Position numbers and translations under genes: made by a program. DNA of 10,754 bases from assembly GCA_017544185.1 (NCBI GenBank), contig JAFYEQ010000297.1, positions 1 through 10,754 on the forward strand, written 5' to 3'. The stretch is from Oscillospiraceae bacterium (lineage in GTDB: Bacteria > Bacillota > Clostridia > Oscillospirales > Ruminococcaceae). Positions 1-6,833 of the stretch are shown in pieces. Under the pieces are notes generated by a model, which did not search any database, was not told where the DNA came from, and was given only the letters and a program-made list of their open reading frames with translations. How positions within the stretch are numbered: position 1 is the stretch's first letter; each line of letters opens with the position of its first letter.

Positions 1-576
1 CGTGGAAGCATCGGCATACTTATCCACCAGATCCTTATAGGCATCCAGCGGATGTCCGCTGACATAGATCCCCAGGACCTCCTTTTCCTTCTCCAGGATC
101 TCCTCCTTCGGGAATTCCGGCATATTCGGAAATGTGATCCTGGTCTTCTCCTTCTCTTCCTCCCCCAGGAATTCCATCAGGGACATCTGTCCGCTCATGC
201 TTCGTTTCTTCTCCGCATTCACCTGGTCCACGATCTCGGGATACATCAGGTTCATCTGCCGGCGGTTCAGCCCGAAGCTGTCAAAGGCTCCGGCGAAAAT
301 GAAGCTCTCTATGGTCCGCTTGTTGGCCTCCTTGTTGGAGAGCCGTCCGATGAAGTCTGTCAGATCCTTAAACGGGCCGTTCAGCTCCCGCTCCCGCAGG
401 ATCTCGTCTACCACGGTATCTCCCACGGAACGGATGGCGGACATTCCATAACGGATGCCTCCCTGATCCACGGAGAATTCGCCGCGACCCACATTTACGT
501 CCGGGGGAAGCATCTTGATCCCCATGCGTTTCACGGCTTCGATATAGGTGGCAAGCTTCGCGGAGTTGCTCCGGAC
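1..576 (-). CDS. dnaE: DNA polymerase III alpha subunit, downstream part after a frameshift (partial)
   Basis: This is the continuation of dnaE in the -1 frame relative to the upstream part; it is open to the left edge of the window. Read from about 576, it gives VRSNSAKLATYIEAVKRMGI, then a LPPDVNVG motif, and near the edge the SGHPLDAY motif. All are standard landmarks of the DnaE region between the fingers and the C-terminal tau/OB part. No start codon with a ribosome site is seen: the first in-frame ATG is at 525, inside conserved sequence, so this is not an independent gene. Codon usage differs from the rest of the window: Ile is almost always ATC (one ATA near 312), with many GGA and TCC. 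The 3' end lies outside, so I cannot tell whether the rest is intact. A single missing base around 574-581 would join it to the upstream part. Confidence 0.85.
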
Positions 577-2873
577 GAGGTCAGCAGTGCTGCCATGAAG
601 TCCAGCGGATAATAGCAGCGAAGGTAAGCCGTCTCATAGGCCACAACGGCGTAGGCTGCCGCGTGGGATTTGTTGAACGCGTAGCTGGCAAATGCTGCCA
701 TCTCGTCAAAGATCTTGTTGGCCGTTGCCTCATCCACGCCGTTCTTGATGCAGCCCGGAACGCCCATTTCCTCATTTCCGTAGACGAAGTATTCCCGCTC
801 CTTAGCCATCACGTCGGCTTTTTTCTTGGACATGGCGCGTCGCACCAGATCCGCTCTTCCCAGAGAATAGCCTGCCATGGTCCGGCATATCTGCATCACC
901 TGCTCCTGATATACCACGCATCCGAAGGTCTCGCGGAGGATAGGCTCCAGACAGGGATGGACGTAGGTCACCTTGTCGGGATGCCTGCGGTTCTCGATGT
1001 ATTTTGGTATGCTGTCCATGGGACCCGGGCGGAACAGGGATATGGCTGCTATCAGGTCGTCTATGCACCGAGGACGGAAGTTTTTTAAGAACGCCGTCAT
1101 GGGCGGGCTCTCGAACTGGAACACTCCCAGCGTGTCCCCGCGGGATATCATATCGTATGATGCCTTGTCGTCAAGGGGTATGCCCCGCACGGAGAAGGAC
1201 GGGTCGCGGCGCTTGATATAGCTCTCCGCGTGATGTATCACCGTCAGGTTCTTGAGCCCCAGGAAGTCCATCTTGACCAGACCTGTCTTCTCCAGATCCG
1301 TCATGGTGTACTGTGTGGCAGCCACGCCGTCACGTACTATCACGGGCACATAGTCGGACACGGGAGCGTCGCAGATCACCACGCCCGCCGCATGGGTGGA
1401 GGTGTTTCGGGGCATCCCCTCGATGTACCGTGCAGTGTCTATGATCTCCCTAGCATCGCGGTCGCTGACGTAGAGCTCTTTGAGCTCCGGGTAGGTCTTT
1501 ATGGCTTCGTCCAGCGTGATGGACGTCATGGATGGTATGCAGCGTGATATGCGGTCGCCTGTGGCATAGGGCTTGCCAAGTACACGGGTGATGTCGCGCA
1601 CCGCAGCCTTGGCCGCCAGGGTGCCGAAGGTGACGATCACGCATACCCTGTCCCTGCCATAGCGCTCCACCACATAGTCTATGACCTCCTGCCGCCTCTC
1701 GTTGCAGAAGTCTATGTCGAAGTCGGGCATGGATATCCTCTCGGGGTTCAAGAACCGCTCGAAGAGGAGACCGTAGCGTATGGGGTCTATGTCGGTGATA
1801 CCCATGCAGTACGCCGCCAGAGAGCCTGCCCCCGAGCCTCGCCCGGGGCCTACGGGTATGTCATTGCGCTTAGCGTAGCTTATGAAGTCCCACACGATCA
1901 GGAAGTAGTCGGTAAAGCCCATACCTATGACTACCTCCAGCTCATGGGACAGCCGCTCCTCCAGCTCTGCCGCCCTGTCGCCGTACCGCTTGATGAGCCC
2001 TCTGCGGCACAGGGAGCGCAGCAGTGATGTATTGTCCCCTCCGAAGCTCTGACGCTGCTTCGGGGTCTGCTCATAGGCGGGGAAGTGGTAGTGGCCGCTC
2101 TCCATCTCGAAGCTGCACTTGTCGGCTATGATGCCTGTATTGTGTACCGACTCGGGATGCCCGCGGAACTCACGGAGCATCTCCTCCTCGGTATGCAGAT
2201 GATGCCCCTCTCCTGCGGCCGCAGAGGAGCCGATGGCCGCAACTGTACGCTGTATGGCCGCGTCCTCGGGACGGATGTATACCGTCCTCACCACGGCGGC
2301 GGTGGGTATGGAAAGGCTCTCTGCCAGCCTGTATACCGACTCCAGCGTCGTCCGCTCGGAGCTGCTCTCCGCAGGGCTCACCTGTATGTACAGGTCATCC
2401 CCGAATATGTCTAGAAACGCCTGCGCACACCCGCGGGCGGAGGATATGTCCCCGTCGTAGAGGTATCGGTACAGGTCGCTGCGCTCATCGCCTATTATGC
2501 ATATGAGCCCCCTGTGATGCTCCCTCAGCTGATCGGCAGAGATGTGGGGGTATATCTCGTCCGAGTAGGACAGCGTCACCAGCCTGCACAGCGAGCGGTT
2601 CCCTTCCGCGTCCTTGCACAGCAGCGTGATGCGGGGCAGCTGGGTAAGAGAGCTCTTCCCGCGGGACATACATATCTCACAGCCTATGATCGGCTTTATA
2701 CCGTGCTTTTTGCACTCATCGAAGAACTTCACCGCCGCGAACATATTGCCCGAGTCGGTCAGCGCCAGAGCGGTCTTGCCGCTCTTTGCCGCATAGGACA
2801 CCAGATCCCCTATGCGGCATGCGCCTTCAAGGAGACTGTATTCTGTATGTATGTTCAGATCTGTATATGACAT
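531..2873 (-). CDS. dnaE: DNA polymerase III alpha subunit (DnaE), frameshifted after about 765 residues
   Basis: Replicative polymerase subunit that extends DNA from primers. The start is the ATG at 2873, giving MSYTDLNIHTEYSLLEG, the usual N-terminus of the PHP domain, with a G-rich ribosome site 7 nt upstream. An ATG at 2954 is also in frame, but it only translates intergenic repeat. The palm has GPGRGSGAGS near residue 340, PDFDIDF with catalytic Asp386 and Asp388, and MDFLGLKNL with the third Asp at 536. The fingers contain SLFRPGPMD. Homology ends at FMAALLTS; the frame then runs through about 15 unrelated residues to a stop at 531, while the true continuation lies in another frame (1-576). 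As written the product is 780 aa, against roughly 1150 for the family. The PHP domain has lost typical metal ligands (Asn7 in HxH, Ser41 in TDHG), so proofreading by it is unlikely. The codon pattern changes at about 880-1008. Confidence 0.9.
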   Translation of the reverse strand: MSYTDLNIHTEYSLLEGACRIGDLVSYAAKSGKTALALTDSGNMFAAVKFFDECKKHGIKPIIGCEICMSRGKSSLTQLPRITLLCKDAEGNRSLCRLVTLSYSDEIYPHISADQLREHHRGLICIIGDERSDLYRYLYDGDISSARGCAQAFLDIFGDDLYIQVSPAESSSERTTLESVYRLAESLSIPTAAVVRTVYIRPEDAAIQRTVAAIGSSAAAGEGHHLHTEEEMLREFRGHPESVHNTGIIADKCSFEMESGHYHFPAYEQTPKQRQSFGGDNTSLLRSLCRRGLIKRYGDRAAELEERLSHELEVVIGMGFTDYFLIVWDFISYAKRNDIPVGPGRGSGAGSLAAYCMGITDIDPIRYGLLFERFLNPERISMPDFDIDFCNERRQEVIDYVVERYGRDRVCVIVTFGTLAAKAAVRDITRVLGKPYATGDRISRCIPSMTSITLDEAIKTYPELKELYVSDRDAREIIDTARYIEGMPRNTSTHAAGVVICDAPVSDYVPVIVRDGVAATQYTMTDLEKTGLVKMDFLGLKNLTVIHHAESYIKRRDPSFSVRGIPLDDKASYDMISRGDTLGVFQFESPPMTAFLKNFRPRCIDDLIAAISLFRPGPMDSIPKYIENRRHPDKVTYVHPCLEPILRETFGCVVYQEQVMQICRTMAGYSLGRADLVRRAMSKKKADVMAKEREYFVYGNEEMGVPGCIKNGVDEATANKIFDEMAAFASYAFNKSHAAAYAVVAYETAYLRCYYPLDFMAALLTSSGATPRSLPPISKP

Positions 2874-2880
2874 ATGCAGT

Positions 2881-2888
2881 CCCCCCTT
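2881..2888 (-). promoter_or_regulatory. Ribosome binding site of dnaE
   Basis: The minus strand reads AAGGGGGG, 7 nt before the ATG at 2873. It is an unusually G-heavy Shine-Dalgarno and supports this start over the in-frame ATG at 2954, which lies just past the repeat tract. Confidence 0.6.
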
Positions 2889-2908
2889 TATGGAGTTAGG
2901 ATCCATGT

Positions 2909-2936
2909 AGAGTTGAGAGTGGAGAGTGGAGAGTTG
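2909..2936. repeat. Heptamer tandem repeat, AGAGTTG family, 4 units
   Basis: Four contiguous 7-bp units on the plus strand: AGAGTTG, AGAGTGG, AGAGTGG, AGAGTTG. The tract lies in the 222-bp spacer between dnaE and the GH43 gene. It has the opposite orientation to the tract at 3054-3106, so the two form an inverted pair around a central stretch of roughly 117 bp. That centre has scattered GTCCGA/TCGGAC motifs but no recognisable gene. Confidence 0.85.
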
Positions 2937-3053
2937 AGATAACGGAACGTTCAAACGGACCGTCCATTCTCTTTGGACCTGTCCGATATTCGGAGGCGTC
3001 GGACCTTTTCCCTCAATTAGGTCTGTCCGATCTTATGGGTATAGTTTGCTCTA

Positions 3054-3106
3054 CTCTCAACTCTTAACGTTCAACTCTCTCATAACTCTCAACGTTCAAC
3101 TCTCAC
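3054..3106. repeat. Heptamer tandem repeat, CTCTCAA family, 7 units with one phase break
   Basis: Units CTCTCAA, CTCTTAA, CGTTCAA and CTCTCTC (3054-3081) are followed by a 4-bp phase break (3082-3085), then CTCTCAA, CGTTCAA and CTCTCAC (3086-3106). This is the reverse complement of the AGAGTTG family at 2909-2936. The last units overlap the end of the GH43 gene and encode its stop codon. Confidence 0.85.
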
Positions 3107-4211
3107 AGATCTGGCTATCCCGAACGACCCCGTTGAGCGTGCCGCCCATAGGAGTTATGGTCACAGTGTCCTCGTCTACCATGATCTCATCGGCGCATAT
3201 GCTGCGGTAGCCGCCCTTGTAGCCCAGTGACTTCTTCAGCACCATGGTATGATAGAGCATATACCAGCGGTCGTGGAACTTGTGCATGTGGGTATGGTTG
3301 TTGGACCAGTCGAAGCCGGCCCTCCCGGGGTTGTAGAACACCTCGCCCTTGCATTCCCAGCTGTCGGGATCTAAGGGCGTCTTGGTGGTCATGTATACCA
3401 TAGACGCAGTGCCCGCCATGGTCATATCGCCGTAGGCTTCCGCCCAGTCGGAGGGGGAGCGGTCACGCCAGTCGGTGCAGTAGGTGTATACGTAGGTGCC
3501 GTTGATGTAGTTGAGCTCGCTGGCCTCGAAGAAGTAGGGCGCGGGTATCTCCGCGAACTCGCTGTCGAAGCTGAGAAGGTCGTCCCCCAGCTTCACGATC
3601 CTCGCCGACCCGGGGTACAGGTCGGTGCAGCCGGGAGCCCTGCCCCCGCCGAAGGCGATCCATCCGTTGCCCTCGTCGTCTATCACGGCGCCCGGGTCGA
3701 AGGGTATGGGACAGTTGCCCAGCCCCTTGGTGCCTATGCGTATCAGCGGCTTGCCCAGCGGGTCGCTCCAGGGACCTACGGGGTCGGTGGAGGTGAGCAC
3801 TCCCGTGCCCTTGCCGCTGTTGGAGAAGTACATATAGAAATGGGTCTTCCCGTCCTTCTCCTTGCGGGAGATCACCGAGGGCGCCCATGAGTTGGTGATC
3901 CACGGAGCGATGGCCTTCACGTCGATGACGCCCTCGTCCCGCCAGTTGATCATATCATCGGTGGACATGACGACTATGGAGGTTATCTTGTCGTAGGTGT
4001 TCTCATCGTCCTTGTCGGTGGCTTCGAACTGCTGATGGTCGTTGGTGCCGTATACGTACAGCCTGCCCTTGTATTCCACAGCGGTGGGATCGGCGCAGAA
4101 AGTGTCAGCGGATATGGGGTTATGGGGGAGAGGTCTGTCCTCCCCGGGCGCAGACGCACATCCCGTGACTATTATGAGCATAGTCATCAGTATAACGGAT
4201 AGCTTTTTCAT
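3096..4211 (-). CDS. Secreted lipoprotein glycoside hydrolase, family 43
   Basis: Predicted five-bladed beta-propeller glycosidase; family members mostly cleave arabinofuranosyl or xylosyl linkages of plant hemicellulose. The start at 4211 (MKKLSVILMT) has AAGGAG at 4216-4221, 4 nt upstream. A lipoprotein signal ends in VTGC with Cys18 as the anchor, so the enzyme should sit outside the cell membrane. The catalytic triad is visible: Asp41 (general base, ADPTAV), Asp172 (FDPGAV) and Glu229 (FFEASEL). An NNHTHMH motif near 304-310 and a WYMLYH segment fit the late blades. The common WAPD motif is WAPS here (109-112). The 371-residue product is essentially a bare catalytic domain with no carbohydrate-binding module. 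Its final residues and stop come from the intergenic heptamer repeat, so the C-terminus may be truncated. It stands alone, with no sugar transporter or regulator beside it. The substrate cannot be decided from the sequence. Confidence 0.88.
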   Translation of the reverse strand: MKKLSVILMTMLIIVTGCASAPGEDRPLPHNPISADTFCADPTAVEYKGRLYVYGTNDHQQFEATDKDDENTYDKITSIVVMSTDDMINWRDEGVIDVKAIAPWITNSWAPSVISRKEKDGKTHFYMYFSNSGKGTGVLTSTDPVGPWSDPLGKPLIRIGTKGLGNCPIPFDPGAVIDDEGNGWIAFGGGRAPGCTDLYPGSARIVKLGDDLLSFDSEFAEIPAPYFFEASELNYINGTYVYTYCTDWRDRSPSDWAEAYGDMTMAGTASMVYMTTKTPLDPDSWECKGEVFYNPGRAGFDWSNNHTHMHKFHDRWYMLYHTMVLKKSLGYKGGYRSICADEIMVDEDTVTITPMGGTLNGVVRDSQICES

Positions 4212-4250
4212 ATATCTCCTTCGGTAAACGGGTATGATCGGTCTTATACT

Positions 4251-4279
4251 ATTATACCACATCCCCCGTCCTTTGTCAA
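4251..4279 (-). promoter_or_regulatory. Sigma-A type promoter for the GH43 gene
   Basis: The minus strand has a perfect TTGACA (4279-4274), a 17-bp spacer and a perfect TATAAT (4256-4251). A TG one base upstream of the -10 gives an extended -10. The predicted start of transcription is near 4244, leaving an untranslated leader of about 33 nt. It lies directly after the terminator of the P-II gene, so GH43 begins its own transcription unit. Confidence 0.9.
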
Positions 4280-4290
4280 GCTAAAGTTAC

Positions 4291-4316
4291 AAAAAAATGT
4301 GTCAGTAGCTGCTGAC
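4291..4316 (-). terminator. Possible weak second terminator
   Basis: The minus strand shows GTCAG, a 6-nt centre and CTGAC, then ACA and seven T. The stem is short, and the T-run is separated from it by 3 nt. It could back up the stronger terminator at 4342-4377, or it may be chance. Confidence 0.3.
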
Positions 4317-4341
4317 GGACGGCAACGCTGTATCTCTCATC

Positions 4342-4377
4342 AAAAAAGGGTACAGGGCATCACTGTGTCCTGTACCC
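4342..4377 (-). terminator. Rho-independent terminator after the P-II-like gene
   Basis: Read on the minus strand, GGGTACAGG (4377-4369) pairs perfectly with CCTGTACCC (4356-4348) across a 12-nt loop, and six T follow at once (4347-4342). It begins 6 nt after the stop codon at 4383 and closes the DUF1538/P-II unit. Confidence 0.92.
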
Positions 4378-4382
4378 GTATA

Positions 4383-5066
4383 TCATCCGTCGCTCCTGAG
4401 CCCCATGGCAGCAGCCACGGGAAGGGAGAAGCATATGGCATGTGCCTGTGACTTCAGCCCCGCATTGTCGATGATGCTGCGCATTATGGCGTCACGGTGC
4501 TCCGTGGATGCCACGATGTAGATCATCTCTTTCTCGGCTGCTATCGTGAAGCCGAAGAACTTCTGCGCGGCTTCCATGCCCGTGCCCTTCGCACTGAGCA
4601 CCGTACCGCCTGCCGCTCCAGCGCTGCGGGCAGCATCCATGATCATATCGGTATATCCCTGATCGCCTATGATCACGATCAGCTCCTGTGATGTTTCTTT
4701 CATGACGCTCTCCTCGCTCGGTCTGAACTCCTGCCCGCCCAGCAGGAACGAAAGCTGCTTCTTACCGCCTACCGCCGACATGGGCAGCAGGAACACTATG
4801 CCCGTGCCCGGCATATCCAGATGCCGCTTCTTTAGCTCCGGGCGTATCTTCTCGAAGGTCTCTCCCGTCACCACGCTGTGACATACGGCCTTCTCCGACC
4901 CGTCTATGCCCATGAGCTTTAGGAGCTGGCCCGACACGGTGCCGTGAGCCAGTGTTATGAAGTTGACATCGGCGCCCAGATCGCGGTAGAGCCGTGTCAG
5001 CGGCGGCATGGCCGCTCTGGTCACTATCGTGACCATGATATACAGTCCGTCCATATACACATCCAT
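4383..5066 (-). CDS. Double-domain P-II-like regulatory protein
   Basis: P-II proteins are small cytoplasmic trimers that sense nucleotides or metabolites and often gate a membrane partner. This 227-residue protein appears to hold two such folds in tandem. Residues about 9-101 end in FLLPMSAVGG and about 128-222 end in FSLPVAAAMG. Each half has a matching internal segment (LMGIDGSEKAV and FFGFTIAAEKEMI). The second half, with GTVLSAKGTG, looks closest to the P-II/GlnB pattern. I do not see the uridylylated T-loop tyrosine region of classical GlnB. The gene follows the DUF1538 membrane protein by 178 bp, an association familiar for that family. The start is uncertain: ATG 5066 has no ribosome site, and ATG 5036 has a GGACGGA 9 nt upstream but would trim ten residues. 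The P-II assignment rests on fold-like patterns and context. Confidence 0.75.
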   Translation of the reverse strand: MDVYMDGLYIMVTIVTRAAMPPLTRLYRDLGADVNFITLAHGTVSGQLLKLMGIDGSEKAVCHSVVTGETFEKIRPELKKRHLDMPGTGIVFLLPMSAVGGKKQLSFLLGGQEFRPSEESVMKETSQELIVIIGDQGYTDMIMDAARSAGAAGGTVLSAKGTGMEAAQKFFGFTIAAEKEMIYIVASTEHRDAIMRSIIDNAGLKSQAHAICFSLPVAAAMGLRSDG

Positions 5067-5072
5067 GAAATG

Positions 5073-5128
5073 GGAGTTAGGAATTAGGAGTTAGGAGTCG
5101 ACGAGTGTTGGGCGTTAAGAGTTGAGAT
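5073..5128. repeat. Heptamer tandem repeat, GGAGTTA family grading into GTTGAGA
   Basis: GGAGTTA, GGAATTA, GGAGTTA and GGAGTCG occupy 5073-5100. The same 7-bp phase continues through ACGAGTG, TTGGGCG, TTAAGAG and TTGAGAT to 5128. The last two resemble the AGAGTTG family seen elsewhere. The tract lies 7 bp upstream of the first possible start of the P-II gene, inside what is probably one transcript with the DUF1538 gene. Confidence 0.8.
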
Positions 5129-5141
5129 GATGGGAACTGCC

Positions 5142-5172
5142 CTCTGTAGGGGCCAACGGGTCTCCTACGGAG
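5142..5172. repeat. Intergenic hairpin in the DUF1538/P-II spacer
   Basis: CTCTGTAGG (5142-5150) pairs with CCTACGGAG (5164-5172) with one wobble position, around a 13-nt loop. No T-run follows, so it is not an intrinsic terminator. A second AGGGGCC lies at 5204-5210 (first copy near 5149-5154), so the rest of the spacer to 5244 may be a degenerate copy of a GC-rich repeat. I see nothing else there. Confidence 0.55.
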
Positions 5173-5244
5173 CCCTCGTGTGCGCCCACGGATCCATACG
5201 TTATAGGGGCCGATGTTCTCCTGCGTGTCAGCCCACGGGAACGC

Positions 5245-6816
5245 TCATATAAGTATTATCGCATCGTCGTCCATGTTCTCGAACTCGTGCTCGATGATGG
5301 CGCGGCGCTCTGCTGCCTGCTTGTCCTTGATCACGGATATGAGCCCCATGAGCTGTACCGTGATCAGCGGCGTCATGGCCACCATAGCCACCACGCCGAA
5401 GGCGTCGGTCATCATATCGCCGCCCACAGCGGCACAGGCGCCCTGTGCGAAGGGCACTATGAACGCAGCCGTCATAGGTCCCGACGCCACTCCGCCCGAG
5501 TCGAAGGCTATGGCGGTGTAGAGCTTTGGCACCATGAAGGAGAGGACTATGGCTATCAGGTACCCGGGGAGCACGAACCAGAGTATGCCTGCTCCCGTGA
5601 GCACGCGTATCATGGCCAGGCCTACCGATACTGCCACACCCAGCGACAGAGCCGTACCCATGGCGCCGGCGGAGATATTGCCGTTGGTGATCTCCTCCAC
5701 CTGCTTGTTGAGCACGTATACCGCAGGCTCCGCCTTTACGGTGAAGTACCCCATGATCATACCTATGGGCACGATCATATACCTCATGGACGGGTCTGCC
5801 AGCTCGGTGCCCAGTATGCGCCCGATGGGCATGAAGCCTACGTTGGCGCCTGTGAGGAAGAGTATCAGCCCCACGCAGGTGTATACGATACCCGTGACTA
5901 TGCGCCCCAGGGGACGCCTGCCCAGATGCAGCTTCAGCCCGTTGAACACCAGCATGAATATGGCTATGGGCATCAGGGATATGCCTATCTCCTTGGCGTG
6001 CTCGGGGAAGCCCTCTGCAAAGCGCATCACCACCAGATCTGTGGTGGGCGCGTCGGATATGCGTTCGAGGATATCGTCTCCGCCTGTGGGCGAGAATATC
6101 ATGCCCAGTATCAGTACGGAGATTATAGGTCCCACGGAGCACAGCGCCACCAGTCCGAAGCTGTCATCCTCCGCATGGCGGTCAGATCGTATGGCACATA
6201 CTCCGAGACCCAGCGACATAATGAATGGCACCGTCATGGGCCCCGTGGTGACTCCTCCCGAGTCGAAGGCTATGGACAGGAAGGATCTTGGCGTGAAGAA
6301 GGCCAGCACGAACACCAGAGCGTAGAGTATACACAGCAGACGCGGCAGGGGTATGCCGAACAGCATCCTGAGCAGCGCAGCCACGAGGAACACGCCCACG
6401 CCGCAGCCTACGGATATTATCAGCAGCGCTGACGGTACCGAGGGTATCAGCTCTGCAAGCACCATCAGATCGGGCTCCGATACGGTTATGATCAGGCCGA
6501 GTATGAACGACATGGCGATGACCACTATGAGCCGTCTGGTCTTGGGTATATAAGATCCCACGTATTCTCCCATCTTGGAGACGGACATCTCCGCTCCTAT
6601 GGAGAACAGCGCCATGCCGCACATGAGCATCACCGCTCCCGTGAGGAACGACAGCATCAGCCCCGAGCCGAGAGGCACGGGGAATGCACACAGGATCACC
6701 ACTATCGCCGCTATGGGCAGCACCGAGGATATGGCTTCCTTCAGTTTTGTTTTGTAGTATGTCTTTTCCGGGATGTATGCGCCTATCTGATCGAAGATCG
6801 GGTCTTTTTTCTTCAT
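5245..6816 (-). CDS. DUF1538 family multi-pass membrane protein with internal duplication
   Basis: Integral membrane protein of 523 residues with roughly a dozen hydrophobic segments (the first near 31-46, the last near 473-494). The substrate or ion is unknown. It is built from two similar halves: FDSGGVTTGPMT (184-195) recurs as FDSGGVASGPMT (438-449), and SEPDL (113-117) corresponds to AEPAV (362-366), an offset of about 250 residues. This duplicated FDSGGV-x2-GPMT signature is what I recognise as DUF1538. The hydrophilic tail near 497-520 is acidic and likely cytoplasmic. The start at 6816 has only a weak upstream ribosome site (AGTGAT), but MKKKDPIFDQ is a plausible N-terminus. The neighbour downstream is a tandem P-II protein, which suggests gated transport. 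It lies 172 bp after htrA with no terminator visible, so read-through from that operon is possible. Function beyond membrane transport is a guess. Confidence 0.87.
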   Translation of the reverse strand: MKKKDPIFDQIGAYIPEKTYYKTKLKEAISSVLPIAAIVVILCAFPVPLGSGLMLSFLTGAVMLMCGMALFSIGAEMSVSKMGEYVGSYIPKTRRLIVVIAMSFILGLIITVSEPDLMVLAELIPSVPSALLIISVGCGVGVFLVAALLRMLFGIPLPRLLCILYALVFVLAFFTPRSFLSIAFDSGGVTTGPMTVPFIMSLGLGVCAIRSDRHAEDDSFGLVALCSVGPIISVLILGMIFSPTGGDDILERISDAPTTDLVVMRFAEGFPEHAKEIGISLMPIAIFMLVFNGLKLHLGRRPLGRIVTGIVYTCVGLILFLTGANVGFMPIGRILGTELADPSMRYMIVPIGMIMGYFTVKAEPAVYVLNKQVEEITNGNISAGAMGTALSLGVAVSVGLAMIRVLTGAGILWFVLPGYLIAIVLSFMVPKLYTAIAFDSGGVASGPMTAAFIVPFAQGACAAVGGDMMTDAFGVVAMVAMTPLITVQLMGLISVIKDKQAAERRAIIEHEFENMDDDAIILI

Positions 6817-6833
6817 ATCATCACTGTTAAAAA

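Noticed and set aside
574..581. Programmed -1 frameshift in dnaE
   Set aside because: The site (CTGACCTCGTCC) has no X XXY YYZ slippery heptamer, and I saw no stimulatory stem; a mutation or sequence error is simpler.
2874..2954. Upstream in-frame ATG for dnaE at 2954
   Set aside because: The added 27 residues only translate the heptamer repeat, whereas ATG 2873 has a good ribosome site and matches the family N-terminus.
2981..3004. Terminator after GH43 formed by GTCCGA/TCGGAC
   Set aside because: The stem is 6 bp with a 12-nt loop and no T-run; an alternative TCCGA/TCGGA pairing competes.
3032..3060. Possible dnaE promoter, TTGAGA with 17 bp to CATAAG
   Set aside because: The -35 comes from a heptamer unit that recurs elsewhere, and the -10 matches only 4 of 6; too weak to call, though repeats donating a -35 would be worth testing.
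5287..6432. 381-codon open frame on the plus strand
   Set aside because: It lies wholly antisense to the clear DUF1538 gene, its His/Tyr/Gly-rich composition looks artificial, and no family motif is present.
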